From assembly GCA_000193795.2 (NCBI GenBank), contig AEPI01000032.1:1-29583 (forward strand): a DNA stretch of 29,583 nt, read 5' to 3'. Position numbers and translations under genes: made by a program. This document shows, piece by piece, positions 6,952-14,663 of the stretch. This DNA is from Neisseria lactamica NS19. Lineage in GTDB: Bacteria > Pseudomonadota > Gammaproteobacteria > Burkholderiales > Neisseriaceae. Every line of letters starts with the position of its first letter. Positions within the stretch are counted from its first letter, which is position 1. Under the pieces are notes generated by a model that was given only the letters and a program-made list of their open reading frames with translations, had not been told where the DNA came from and made no database searches.

Positions 6952-7214
6952 TGAGCGAAAATAAAAATGTTCGTACTTTGCAAGGCAAAGTGGTAAGCGA
7001 CAAGATGGACAAAACCGTTACGGTATTGGTTGAACGTAAAGTTAAACACCCTCTGTACGGTAAAATTATCCGGTTATCCACTAAAATTCATGCTCATGAT
7101 GAAAATAATCAATATGGGATTGGTGATGTAGTGGTAATTGCGGAATCTCGTCCTTTGTCAAAAACCAAGTCTTGGGTTGTAAAAGAATTGGTTGAGAAGG
7201 CACGTACTGTTTGA
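6951..7214 (+). CDS. rpsQ: 30S ribosomal protein S17
   Basis: 87 residues with the S17 OB-fold pattern: VRTLQGKVVSDKMDKTVTVLVERKVKHPLYGK, then DVVVIAESRPLSKTKSWVV. A primary 16S rRNA-binding protein. It is the last gene of the S10 operon in E. coli, and here too it is followed by a gap with a hairpin terminator, so the operon boundary appears conserved. Confidence 0.97.
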   Translation: MSENKNVRTLQGKVVSDKMDKTVTVLVERKVKHPLYGKIIRLSTKIHAHDENNQYGIGDVVVIAESRPLSKTKSWVVKELVEKARTV

Positions 7215-7241
7215 TTTAAAATACAGTCATGTGGCTTAATC

Positions 7242-7292
7242 AAGAAACGAAGTCTTGCAGCAAAGTTGATTTGCGTGTAAACTTCGTTTCTT
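7242..7292 (+). other. Long hairpin in the rpsQ-rplN gap
   Basis: A perfect 12-bp stem (7242-7253 with 7281-7292) encloses a smaller 5-bp stem (7260-7264 with 7270-7274, GTTGA loop). It directly precedes the terminator-like hairpin at 7295. The 227-nt gap around it holds no reading frame that I can support. Confidence 0.6.
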
Positions 7293-7294
7293 AT

Positions 7295-7319
7295 CTTCCA
7301 GCTTCTTATGGAAGTTTTT
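7295..7319 (+). terminator. Terminator-like hairpin at the S10/spc boundary
   Basis: CTTCCA (7295-7300) pairs with TGGAAG (7309-7314), followed at once by TTTTT. The stem is short (6 bp), so it may terminate only part of the transcripts or act as an attenuator with the preceding long hairpin. Confidence 0.5.
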
Positions 7320-7343
7320 CTCCCTTCGGGATCCAAGACTGGT

Positions 7344-7372
7344 TTGCTAGAACCGTGATGGTTTCATTTAAT
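7344..7372 (+). promoter_or_regulatory. Possible promoter of the spc block (weak)
   Basis: TTGCTA (7344-7349), 17-nt spacer and TTTAAT (7367-7372), about 70 nt before rplN and just after the terminator-like hairpin. Both boxes deviate from consensus; position is the main support. Confidence 0.3.
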
Positions 7373-7441
7373 GAGCAGCTTAAGTAAGGTGCGAGTTATG
7401 TGAAAATGGTAAATTAAGTTGGTCAATTTAAAGGTGTTAAA

Positions 7442-7810
7442 ATGATTCAAATGCAGACCATCTTAGATGTGGCTGATAACTCTGGTGCGCGTCGCGTAAT
7501 GTGCATCAAGGTATTGGGCGGATCTAAGCGTCGCTACGCTTCTGTTGGCGATATTATTAAAGTGGCAGTTAAAGATGCAGCTCCGCGTGGCCGTGTCAAA
7601 AAAGGCGATGTATATAATGCGGTAGTTGTCCGTACTGCTAAGGGCGTACGTCGTCCTGATGGTGCGTTGATTAAATTTGATAACAATGCCGCCGTGTTAT
7701 TAAACAATAAACTTGAACCTCTGGGTACTCGTATTTTTGGGCCGGTAACCCGTGAGTTGCGTACTGAGCGATTTATGAAAATCGTTTCATTGGCGCCTGA
7801 AGTATTATAA
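7442..7810 (+). CDS. rplN: 50S ribosomal protein L14
   Basis: 122 residues, the standard L14 length, starting MIQMQTILDVADNSGARRVMCIKVLGG. The C-terminal FGPVTRELRTERFMKIVSLAPEVL is typical. L14 lies at the subunit interface, binds L19 and is the site of RsfS silencing. First gene of the spc block; AAAGGTG lies just upstream. Confidence 0.98.
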   Translation: MIQMQTILDVADNSGARRVMCIKVLGGSKRRYASVGDIIKVAVKDAAPRGRVKKGDVYNAVVVRTAKGVRRPDGALIKFDNNAAVLLNNKLEPLGTRIFGPVTRELRTERFMKIVSLAPEVL

Positions 7811-7821
7811 GGAATAGCGCG

Positions 7822-8145
7822 ATGAATAAAATCATTAAAGGTGACCAAGTTGTTGTGATCACTGGTAAGGATAAAGGTAAGCAAGGTCAAGTGGTTCGCG
7901 TATTGGGTGGTAAAGTCGTTGTTGAAGGTGTTAACGTTGTCAAACGTCACCAAAAACCTAATCCAATGCGTGGTATTGAGGGTGGCATTATTGCCAAAGA
8001 AATGCCTTTGGATATTTCTAATATTGCAATCCTGAATCCGGAAACTAAGAAAGCGGACCGTGTCGGTATTAAGCTGATTGAAAATGAAGGCAAAGTTAAA
8101 CGCGTTCGTTTCTTCAAATCAAATGGCTCTATCATTGGAGCATAA
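7822..8145 (+). CDS. rplX: 50S ribosomal protein L24
   Basis: 107 residues with an N-terminal KOW motif (KGDQVVVITGKDKGKQGQVV, about residues 6-25), then VVEGVNVVKRHQKPNP. L24 starts 50S assembly by binding the 5' part of 23S rRNA. AAGGAATAG just after the rplN stop is its ribosome site. Confidence 0.97.
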   Translation: MNKIIKGDQVVVITGKDKGKQGQVVRVLGGKVVVEGVNVVKRHQKPNPMRGIEGGIIAKEMPLDISNIAILNPETKKADRVGIKLIENEGKVKRVRFFKSNGSIIGA

Positions 8146-8154
8146 GGAGATAGC

Positions 8155-8694
8155 ATGGCTCGGTTGAGAGAGTTTTATAAAGAGACAGTTGTTCCTGAAT
8201 TGGTTAAACAATTCGGCTACAAGTCAGTAATGGAAGTCCCGCGTATTGAGAAAATCACCTTGAATATGGGTGTAGGTGAAGCTGTTGCTGATAAAAAAGT
8301 TATGGAACATGCTGTTTCCGATTTAGAGAAAATCGCCGGTCAGAAGCCGGTTGTTACTGTCGCCCGTAAATCTATCGCAGGTTTTAAAATCCGTGATAAC
8401 TATCCGGTTGGTTGCAAAGTAACATTGCGTCGTGATCAAATGTTTGAATTCTTAGATCGTTTGATTACTATTGCATTACCTCGCGTACGCGACTTCCGTG
8501 GTGTAAGTGGTAAATCATTTGATGGCCGTGGCAATTACAATATGGGCGTTCGTGAGCAAATTATTTTTCCGGAAATTGAATACGATAAAATTGATGCTTT
8601 GCGTGGTTTGAATATTACTATTACAACTACTGCAAAAACTGATGAAGAAGCGAAAGCTTTGTTGTCACTGTTCAAGTTTCCGTTTAAAGGATAA
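8155..8694 (+). CDS. rplE: 50S ribosomal protein L5
   Basis: 179 residues as in E. coli. Seen are PRIEKITLNMGVGEAV, KSIAGFKIRDNYPVGCKVTLR and the C-terminal ITITTTAKTDEEAKALL. L5 carries 5S rRNA in the central protuberance and contacts P-site tRNA. AAGGAGATAGC before the ATG is one of the strongest ribosome sites in the window. Confidence 0.98.
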   Translation: MARLREFYKETVVPELVKQFGYKSVMEVPRIEKITLNMGVGEAVADKKVMEHAVSDLEKIAGQKPVVTVARKSIAGFKIRDNYPVGCKVTLRRDQMFEFLDRLITIALPRVRDFRGVSGKSFDGRGNYNMGVREQIIFPEIEYDKIDALRGLNITITTTAKTDEEAKALLSLFKFPFKG

Positions 8695-8696
8695 TC

Positions 8697-9002
8697 ATGG
8701 CTAAGAAAGCACTTATTAATCGTGAGCTGAAACGTCAAGCATTGGCGAAAAAGTTTGCAGCCAAACGTGAGGCAATTTTCGCTGTTATTAATGATTCAAA
8801 TGCGACTGAAGAAGAACGTTTTGAAGCACGTTTGAAATTTCAATCCATTCCCCGTAATGCGGCACCTGTGCGTCAACGCCGCCGTTGTGCCTTGACAGGT
8901 CGTCCTCGCGGTACTTTCCGTAAATTTGGTTTGGGTCGTATTAAAATCCGTGAAATCGCTATGCGTGGCGAGATTCCCGGTGTTGTTAAAGCTAGCTGGT
9001 AA
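8697..9002 (+). CDS. rpsN: 30S ribosomal protein S14, zinc-free (C-minus) form
   Basis: 101 residues. This is the long S14 form without the two CxxC pairs of zinc-binding S14. Near the C-terminus it reads RQRRRCALTGRPRG...FGLGRIKIREIAMRGEIPGVVKASW. S14 is placed in the 30S head late in assembly. Starts two bases after the rplE stop. Confidence 0.97.
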   Translation: MAKKALINRELKRQALAKKFAAKREAIFAVINDSNATEEERFEARLKFQSIPRNAAPVRQRRRCALTGRPRGTFRKFGLGRIKIREIAMRGEIPGVVKASW

Positions 9003-9016
9003 TAGGAGTATAAATA

Positions 9017-9409
9017 ATGAGTATGCATGATCCTATTTCCGATATGTTGACTCGTATTCGCAATGCGCAACGTGCTGATAAAGTAACGGTTGCCATGCCT
9101 TCCTCTAAATTAAAATGTGCAATTGCAAAAGTTCTGAAGGAAGAGGGTTATATCGAGGATTTTGCGGTTTCTGCTGATGCAAAACCGGTATTGGAAATTC
9201 AATTGAAATACTATGCAGGCCGTCCTGTAATTGAGCAAATTAAACGTGTCTCACGTCCGGGTTTGCGTATTTACAAAGCATCAAGTGAGATTCCCAGTGT
9301 AATGAATGGTTTGGGTGTCGCTATTGTTAGTACTTCTAAAGGTGTCATGACTGATCGCAAAGCTCGTTCTGAGGGTGTGGGTGGTGAGTTATTGTGCATC
9401 GTAGCCTAG
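9017..9409 (+). CDS. rpsH: 30S ribosomal protein S8
   Basis: 130 residues with MHDPISDMLTRIRNAQ at the start and the family C-terminus TSKGVMTDRKARSEGVGGELLCIVA. S8 binds helix 21 of 16S rRNA and in E. coli represses the spc operon. The ATG at 9017 lies 8 nt after AGGAG (9004-9008); an ATG two codons later would also fit the family. Confidence 0.97.
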   Translation: MSMHDPISDMLTRIRNAQRADKVTVAMPSSKLKCAIAKVLKEEGYIEDFAVSADAKPVLEIQLKYYAGRPVIEQIKRVSRPGLRIYKASSEIPSVMNGLGVAIVSTSKGVMTDRKARSEGVGGELLCIVA

Positions 9410-9422
9410 TGGAGAAATGTAA

Positions 9423-9956
9423 ATGTCACGCGTCGCAAAAAACCCAGTGACTGTTCCTGCTGGTGTAGAAGTAAAATTCGGAACAGATGCATTGGTAATC
9501 AAAGGTAAAAACGGTGAATTGTCTTTTCCTTTGCATTCCGATGTCGCTATCGAACTGAACGATGGTAAATTAACTTTTGCTGCAAAAAATGACAGTAAAC
9601 AGGCTAATGCTATGTCTGGTACTGCTCGTGCATTGGTTAATAACATGGTTAAGGGAGTTTCTGAAGGTTTTGAGAAAAAGCTTCAATTGATTGGTGTGGG
9701 TTATCGTGCCCAGGCTCAAGGCAAAGTTTTGAACTTGTCTTTGGGTTTCTCTCATCCCATCGTATATGAAATGCCTGAAGGTGTTTCTGTTCAAACTCCT
9801 AGCCAAACAGAAATCGTTTTGACTGGTGCGGATAAACAAGTGGTTGGTCAAGTCGCTGCCGAAATTCGTGCATTCCGTTCTCCTGAGCCTTACAAGGGTA
9901 AAGGTGTTCGTTATGTAGGTGAAGTAGTAGTGATGAAAGAAGCCAAGAAAAAATAA
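9423..9956 (+). CDS. rplF: 50S ribosomal protein L6
   Basis: 177 residues as in E. coli, two tandem L6 folds. SRVAKNPVTVPAGVEV opens it; the C-terminal signature is PEPYKGKGVRYVGEVVVMKEAKKK. L6 sits near the sarcin-ricin loop. GGAG is upstream; a nearer ATG at about 9416 is followed at once by TAA and is not a start. Confidence 0.97.
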   Translation: MSRVAKNPVTVPAGVEVKFGTDALVIKGKNGELSFPLHSDVAIELNDGKLTFAAKNDSKQANAMSGTARALVNNMVKGVSEGFEKKLQLIGVGYRAQAQGKVLNLSLGFSHPIVYEMPEGVSVQTPSQTEIVLTGADKQVVGQVAAEIRAFRSPEPYKGKGVRYVGEVVVMKEAKKK

Positions 9957-9969
9957 TTGAGGTTCACTA

Positions 9970-10323
9970 ATGGATAAACATACAACCCGACTCCGTCGTG
10001 CACGTAAAACCCGTGCGCGTATTGCGGACTTGAAAATGGTAAGATTATGTGTGTTCCGCAGCAATAATCATATTTATGCCCAAGTAATTAGTGCTGAAGG
10101 TGATAAAGTATTGGCTCAAGCCTCTACATTGGAAGCTGAAGTGCGTAGTAGCCTGAAATCAGGTAGTAACGTTGAAGCGGCAGCTGTAGTTGGTAAACGT
10201 ATTGCTGAAAAAGCTAAAGCAGCGGGTGTTGAGAAAGTTGCTTTTGACCGTTCAGGTTTCCAATATCACGGTCGTGTGAAAGCTTTGGCTGAAGCTGCAC
10301 GTGAAAATGGTTTAAGCTTCTAA
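9970..10323 (+). CDS. rplR: 50S ribosomal protein L18
   Basis: 117 residues (E. coli 117). The basic N-terminus MDKHTTRLRRARKTRARI binds 5S rRNA; the C-terminus DRSGFQYHGRVKALAEAARENGLSF is diagnostic. Works with L5 and 5S rRNA in the central protuberance. Confidence 0.97.
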   Translation: MDKHTTRLRRARKTRARIADLKMVRLCVFRSNNHIYAQVISAEGDKVLAQASTLEAEVRSSLKSGSNVEAAAVVGKRIAEKAKAAGVEKVAFDRSGFQYHGRVKALAEAARENGLSF

Positions 10324-10340
10324 TCTTTGGAGACTTTCAG

Positions 10341-10859
10341 ATGGCAAAACATGAAATTGAAGAACGCGGTGACGGCCTGATTGAGAAGATGGTCGCAGTT
10401 AATCGTGTGACTAAAGTAGTTAAAGGTGGCCGTATCATGGCTTTCTCTGCGCTGACAGTTGTTGGTGATGGCGATGGTCGCATCGGTATGGGCAAAGGTA
10501 AATCAAAAGAAGTGCCGGTTGCTGTTCAGAAAGCAATGGATCAAGCCCGGCGTTCCATGATTAAAGTACCTTTGAAAAATGGTACTATTCATCATGAAGT
10601 TATTGGTCGTCATGGTGCTACTAAAGTATTTATGCAACCTGCCAAAGAAGGTAGCGGTGTGAAAGCCGGTGGGCCAATGCGTTTGGTATTCGATGCTATG
10701 GGCATCCATAATATCTCTGCTAAGGTTCATGGTTCTACTAATCCTTACAATATTGTACGCGCTACATTAGACGGCTTGTCTAAACTATATACCCCTGCTG
10801 ATATTGCCGCTAAACGTGGTTTGACAGTAGAAGATATTTTTGGGGCTAATCATGACTGA
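10341..10859 (+). CDS. rpsE: 30S ribosomal protein S5
   Basis: 172 residues. The dsRNA-binding N-terminal domain holds the loop RVTKVVKGGRIMAFSALTVVGDG (from about residue 22), where Thr24, Val27 and Lys28 are wild type. Changes at these sites give spectinomycin resistance in gonococci, so this allele predicts susceptibility. S5 shapes the mRNA entry and decoding fidelity with S4. TTGGAGAC precedes the ATG. The end overlaps rpmD by 8 nt. Confidence 0.98.
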   Translation: MAKHEIEERGDGLIEKMVAVNRVTKVVKGGRIMAFSALTVVGDGDGRIGMGKGKSKEVPVAVQKAMDQARRSMIKVPLKNGTIHHEVIGRHGATKVFMQPAKEGSGVKAGGPMRLVFDAMGIHNISAKVHGSTNPYNIVRATLDGLSKLYTPADIAAKRGLTVEDIFGANHD

Positions 10860-11037
10860 GCAAAAAAAGATTAAAGTTACATTGGTTAAGAGCCTGATTG
10901 GTACAATTGAATCTCATCGTGCTTGTGCTCGTGGCTTGGGTTTACGTCGCCGTGAGCATACTGTGGAGGTTTTAGATACCCCTGAAAACCGTGGCATGAT
11001 TAATAAAATCAGCTACTTGTTGAAAGTGGAGTCTTGA
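10852..11037 (+). CDS. rpmD: 50S ribosomal protein L30
   Basis: 61 residues, MTEQKKIKVTLVKSLIGTIE and later RGLGLRRREHTVEVLDTPENRGMI, the L30 signature. The start overlaps the rpsE end. An in-frame ATG at 10840 would add MGLI and is not family-like. The ribosome site is weak (GGGG at 10842-10845), so translation may be coupled to rpsE. Confidence 0.95.
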   Translation: MTEQKKIKVTLVKSLIGTIESHRACARGLGLRRREHTVEVLDTPENRGMINKISYLLKVES

Positions 11038-11038
11038 T

Positions 11039-11473
11039 ATGTTTTTGAATACTATTCAACCTGCCGAGGGTGCTACTCACGCTGGTCGTCGCGTAGGCCG
11101 TGGTATTGGTAGCGGTTTGGGTAAGACGGGCGGACGTGGCCATAAAGGTCAAAAAAGCCGCGCCGGTGGTTTTCATAAAGTAGGTTTTGAAGGCGGTCAA
11201 ATGCCTTTGCAACGCCGCCTGCCTAAGCGTGGTTTCAAATCTTTAACAGCTGCCGCTAATGCTGAAGTTCGTTTGAGTGAGTTGAATCTGATTGCTGTAA
11301 ACGAAATTGATGTCTTGGTTCTTAAACAAGCCGGTCTGATTCCTGCGGTTGCTTCCAATGTGAAAGTTATTGCTTCTGGTGAAATTTCAAAAGCAGTTAC
11401 CTTGAAAGGCGTAAAAGCTACTAAAGGTGCTAAAGCTGCGATTGAAGCTGCTGGTGGCAAAGTAGACGAATAA
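11039..11473 (+). CDS. rplO: 50S ribosomal protein L15
   Basis: 144 residues as in E. coli. Gly-rich N-terminus with GRRVGRGIGSGLGKTGGRGHKGQKSR and GGFHKVGFEGGQMPLQRRLPKRGF, then the C-terminal globular part. Late 50S assembly protein. GGAG at 11028-11031 overlaps the rpmD end. Confidence 0.97.
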   Translation: MFLNTIQPAEGATHAGRRVGRGIGSGLGKTGGRGHKGQKSRAGGFHKVGFEGGQMPLQRRLPKRGFKSLTAAANAEVRLSELNLIAVNEIDVLVLKQAGLIPAVASNVKVIASGEISKAVTLKGVKATKGAKAAIEAAGGKVDE

Positions 11474-11486
11474 GGCTTGCACTACA

Positions 11487-12798
11487 GTGGCTAATCAACA
11501 ATCTTTATCAGGATTGTCCAAGTTTGGAAATCTGAAAAAAACGTCTAGTGTTTCTATTGGGAGCTTTAGTCGTTTTCCGTATTGGTGCTCATATACCGGT
11601 ACCTGGTGTAGATGCTGTTGCTTTAGCTAAATTATACGAGAGCGCTGGAGGCGGCATCTTAGGAATGCTGAATATGTTTTCCGGTGGGTCGTTAGAGCGC
11701 TTTAGTATATTTGCAATAGGAATTATGCCATATATTTCGGCATCTATTATCGTGCAGCTCGCTTCGGAAATCTTACCTTCGTTGAAGACTTTAAAGAAAG
11801 AAGGAGAAGCCGGTAGGAAGCTCATTACGAAATATACTAGGTACGGCACGGTGTTATTAGCAATATTGCAGAGCCTTGGTGTCGCGTCTTTTGTATTCCA
11901 GCGAGGGATTGTTGTAACAAGCTCATTTGAATTTTATGTTTCCACAGTAGTTTCTTTAGTGACGGGAACGATGTTTCTTATGTGGCTTGGAGAACAGATT
12001 ACCGAGAGGGGTATTGGAAACGGGATTTCTTTGATTATCACGGCTGGGATTGCTTCAGGAATCCCATCGGGTATTACAAGGCTGGTTGCTTTTGTAAATC
12101 AAGGAACTATGAGTATTTTAATGGCATTGCTTATCGTATTCGGGGCTCTGTTATTAATTTACTTGGTTGTATATTTTGAAAGTGCGCAACGTAAGGTTCC
12201 CATTCATTATGCAAAGCGTCAGTTTAATAGTGGATTGGGAAATCACAATACGCATATGCCTCTCAAATTGAATATGGCCGGCGTGATTCCCCCTATTTTT
12301 GCTTCCAGTATTATCCTATTTCCTTCTACTCTTTTAGGTTGGTTTGGGTTGACTGATACAAATAGTATTTTGTATAAAATAGTTGGGTTGTTACAACACG
12401 GTCAATCATTGTATATGGTTTTATTTGCGGCAACAGTTATCTTCTTTTGCTATTTTTATACGGCTTTAGCTTTTAGCCCTAAAGAAATGGCAGAGAATTT
12501 AAAGAAGAGCGGTGCTTTTGTTCCTGGAATCAGACCTGGTGAGCAAACTTCTAGATATTTAGAAAAGGTTGTATTGCGCCTAACACTTTTTGGAGCTCTG
12601 TATATCACGATTATTTGTCTGATTCCGGAGTTTTTGACTACGGTTCTAAACGTACCGTTTTATTTAGGTGGCACTTCTTTACTTATTCTAGTTGTTGTAA
12701 CGATGGATTTTAGTACGCAGATAAATTCGTACAGGCTGACTCAGCAGTATGATAAGCTGATGATTCGTTCGGAAATGAAATTATTGTCTCGGAAATAG
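11487..12798 (+). CDS. secY: Protein translocase subunit SecY, with an apparent +1 frameshift near the start
   Basis: SecY forms the ten-helix membrane pore of the Sec translocon with SecE and SecG. From a GTG at 11487 (AAGG 11 nt upstream) the frame reads ANQQSLSGLSKFGNLKK, the expected neisserial N-terminus, then meets seven A (11535-11541). Six A would continue KKRLVFLLGALVVFRIGAHIPVPGV in the frame that stays open to 12798, giving about 436 residues. With seven, the first frame is lost. The rest is intact: GGGILGMLNMFSGGSLERFSIFAIGIMPYISASII, ITERGIGNGISLIITAGI, the MAENLKKSGAFVPGIRPGEQT loop and TMDFSTQINSYRLTQQYD. secY is essential, so a sequence error, slippage or use of an internal start (GTG 11548) must be considered. 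Confidence 0.9.
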
Positions 12799-12802
12799 AA
12801 TT

Positions 12803-13021
12803 ATGGCGAAAGAAGATATTATCCAAATGCAGGGTGAGATTCTTGAGACCTTACCTAATGCAACATTCAAGGTAAAACTTGAAAATGAGCATGTTGTATT
12901 GGGTCATATTTCTGGGAAAATGCGGATGCATTATATCCGTATTTCTCCAGGTGATAAGGTAACAGTTGAACTAACCCCTTATGATTTAACCCGTGCTCGA
13001 ATTGTTTTCCGAGCCAGATAA
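12803..13021 (+). CDS. infA: Translation initiation factor IF-1
   Basis: 72 residues, a single S1/OB-fold domain: AKEDIIQMQGEILETLPNATFKVKLENEH, then GHISGKMRMHYIRISPGDKVTVELTPYDL and RIVFRAR. IF-1 blocks the A site during initiation. Location between secY and rpmJ is widespread in beta-proteobacteria and Gram-positives, but not E. coli. Confidence 0.97.
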   Translation: MAKEDIIQMQGEILETLPNATFKVKLENEHVVLGHISGKMRMHYIRISPGDKVTVELTPYDLTRARIVFRAR

Positions 13022-13039
13022 GAAATAAAAGGAAATAAA

Positions 13040-13153
13040 ATGCGTGTACAGCCTTCTGTAAAGAAAATTTGTCGCAATTGCAAGATTATCCGTCGTAATC
13101 GTGTAGTTCGCGTAATTTGTACTGATCCGCGTCATAAACAACGTCAAGGTTAA
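13040..13153 (+). CDS. rpmJ: 50S ribosomal protein L36, zinc (C-plus) form
   Basis: A 37-residue gene starting MRVQPSVKKICRNCKIIRRN and ending HKQRQG. It keeps the zinc ligands Cys11, Cys14, Cys27 and His32. L36 is the smallest 50S protein and stabilises 23S rRNA domains. AAGG(A) at 13029-13033 precedes the ATG. It closes the spc block, as in E. coli. Confidence 0.97.
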   Translation: MRVQPSVKKICRNCKIIRRNRVVRVICTDPRHKQRQG

Positions 13154-13182
13154 GAACTTGGTTCTCTTAACTGCAGACTTTG

Positions 13183-13191
13183 TGGTATAGT
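13183..13191 (+). promoter_or_regulatory. Putative extended -10 promoter before rpsM
   Basis: TG at 13183-13184 and TATAGT at 13186-13191 form an extended -10 element with no clear -35, in the 67-nt gap between rpmJ and rpsM. E. coli has a promoter for the alpha operon in the same place. Confidence 0.4.
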
Positions 13192-13220
13192 AATAAAATT
13201 TGCCTTAAAAAGGAAAGAAT

Positions 13221-13583
13221 ATGGCTCGTATTGCAGGGGTGAATATCCCTAATAACGCTCATATCGTAATTGGTATTCAGGCTATTTACGGTATCGGTGC
13301 GGCTCGTGCTAAATTAATTTGCGAGGCGGCAAATATTGCCCCTACTACTAAAGCAAAAGATTTAGACGAGGCTCAATTGGATGCTTTGCGTGAGCAGGTT
13401 GCCAAATATGAAGTTGAAGGCGATTTGCGTCGTGAAGTGACGATGAGCATCAAGCGACTGATAGATATGGGTTGCTACCGCGGTTTCCGTCATCGTCGCG
13501 GACTGCCTTGTCGTGGTCAGCGCACTCGCACAAATGCCCGTACCCGTAAGGGTCCGCGCAAAGCGATTGCCGGTAAGAAATAA
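13221..13583 (+). CDS. rpsM: 30S ribosomal protein S13
   Basis: 120 residues. ARIAGVNIPNNAHIVIGIQAIYGIGAARA and the basic tail RGQRTRTNARTRKGPRKAIAGKK are S13 hallmarks. S13 contacts P-site tRNA and bridges to the 50S. First gene of the alpha block; AAAAAGGAAAG is upstream. Confidence 0.98.
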   Translation: MARIAGVNIPNNAHIVIGIQAIYGIGAARAKLICEAANIAPTTKAKDLDEAQLDALREQVAKYEVEGDLRREVTMSIKRLIDMGCYRGFRHRRGLPCRGQRTRTNARTRKGPRKAIAGKK

Positions 13584-13602
13584 ATTTTAAGGAATTTGAT
13601 TA

Positions 13603-13998
13603 ATGGCTAAAGCAAACACAGCTTCGCGTGTACGTAAAAAAGTACGTAAAACCGTAAGTGAAGGTATTGTGCATGTTCATGCATCTTTCAACAATACCAT
13701 CATTACAATTACTGACCGTCAAGGCAATGCGTTGTCTTGGGCTACCTCTGGCGGCGCCGGTTTTAAAGGTTCTCGTAAAAGTACACCATTTGCGGCACAA
13801 GTTGCAGCAGAAGCGGCTGGTAAAGTTGCCCAAGAGTATGGCGTTAAGAATTTAGAAGTCCGCATTAAAGGTCCCGGTCCCGGTCGCGAATCTTCTGTAC
13901 GTGCTTTAAACGCCCTTGGTTTCAAGATCACCAGCATTACTGACGTTACCCCGTTGCCTCATAACGGTTGCCGTCCGCCTAAAAAACGTCGTATTTAA
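13603..13998 (+). CDS. rpsK: 30S ribosomal protein S11
   Basis: 131 residues. [22 protein letters not shown], then [21 protein letters not shown] and the C-terminal [18 protein letters not shown] are diagnostic. S11 lies on the 30S platform near the E site. AAGGAATTTG precedes the ATG. Confidence 0.98.
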
Positions 13999-14017
13999 TA
14001 TTGGAGTGATTTAAAAC

Positions 14018-14638
14018 ATGGCACGTTATATTGGTCCTAAATGTAAATTGGCACGTCGCGAAGGTACGGATTTGTTTTTGAAGAGTGCGCGCCGCTCTTT
14101 GGATTCCAAATGTAAATTGGATTCCGCTCCCGGTCAGCACGGTGCAAAAAAACCGCGTTTGTCGGACTACGGTTTGCAATTGCGTGAGAAACAAAAAATC
14201 CGCCGTATTTATGGTGTGTTAGAACGTCAATTCCGTCGTTACTTTGCGGAAGCAGACCGTCGTAAAGGTTCTACCGGCGAATTGCTGTTGCAGTTGCTGG
14301 AGTCTCGTTTGGACAATGTTGTTTACCGTATGGGTTTTGGTTCTACTCGGGCTGAAGCGCGTCAATTGGTTTCTCATAAGGCTATTGTTGTAAACGGTCA
14401 GGTTGTTAATATCCCTTCTTTCCAAGTTAAAGCAGGCGATGTTGTAGCTGTTCGTGAAAAAGCTAAGAAACAAGTACGTATCCAAGAAGCATTGGGTTTG
14501 GCTATTCAAATCGGTCTGCCGAGCTGGGTGGCTGTTGATGCTGACAAATTGGAAGGCGTATTCAAAAATATGCCGGATCGCTCGGAATTGACCGGTGATA
14601 TTAATGAACAGCTGGTGGTGGAATTCTACTCTAAATAA
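14018..14638 (+). CDS. rpsD: 30S ribosomal protein S4
   Basis: 206 residues as in E. coli. N-terminal ARYIGPKCKLARREGTDLFLKS, then the S4 RNA-binding domain RLDNVVYRMGFGSTRAEARQLVSHKAIVVNG (from about residue 96). S4 nucleates 30S assembly, affects fidelity and in E. coli represses the alpha operon and acts in antitermination. TTGGAGTG lies upstream. Confidence 0.98.
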   Translation: MARYIGPKCKLARREGTDLFLKSARRSLDSKCKLDSAPGQHGAKKPRLSDYGLQLREKQKIRRIYGVLERQFRRYFAEADRRKGSTGELLLQLLESRLDNVVYRMGFGSTRAEARQLVSHKAIVVNGQVVNIPSFQVKAGDVVAVREKAKKQVRIQEALGLAIQIGLPSWVAVDADKLEGVFKNMPDRSELTGDINEQLVVEFYSK

Positions 14639-14663
14639 TGCCAGCACAGTGAGGGACAGTTAA

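Noticed and set aside
11548..12798. secY as a clean 416-codon gene from the GTG at 11548
   Set aside because: There is no ribosome site and the conserved N-terminal codons exist just upstream in another frame. A frameshift is the better reading, though an internal start is not excluded.
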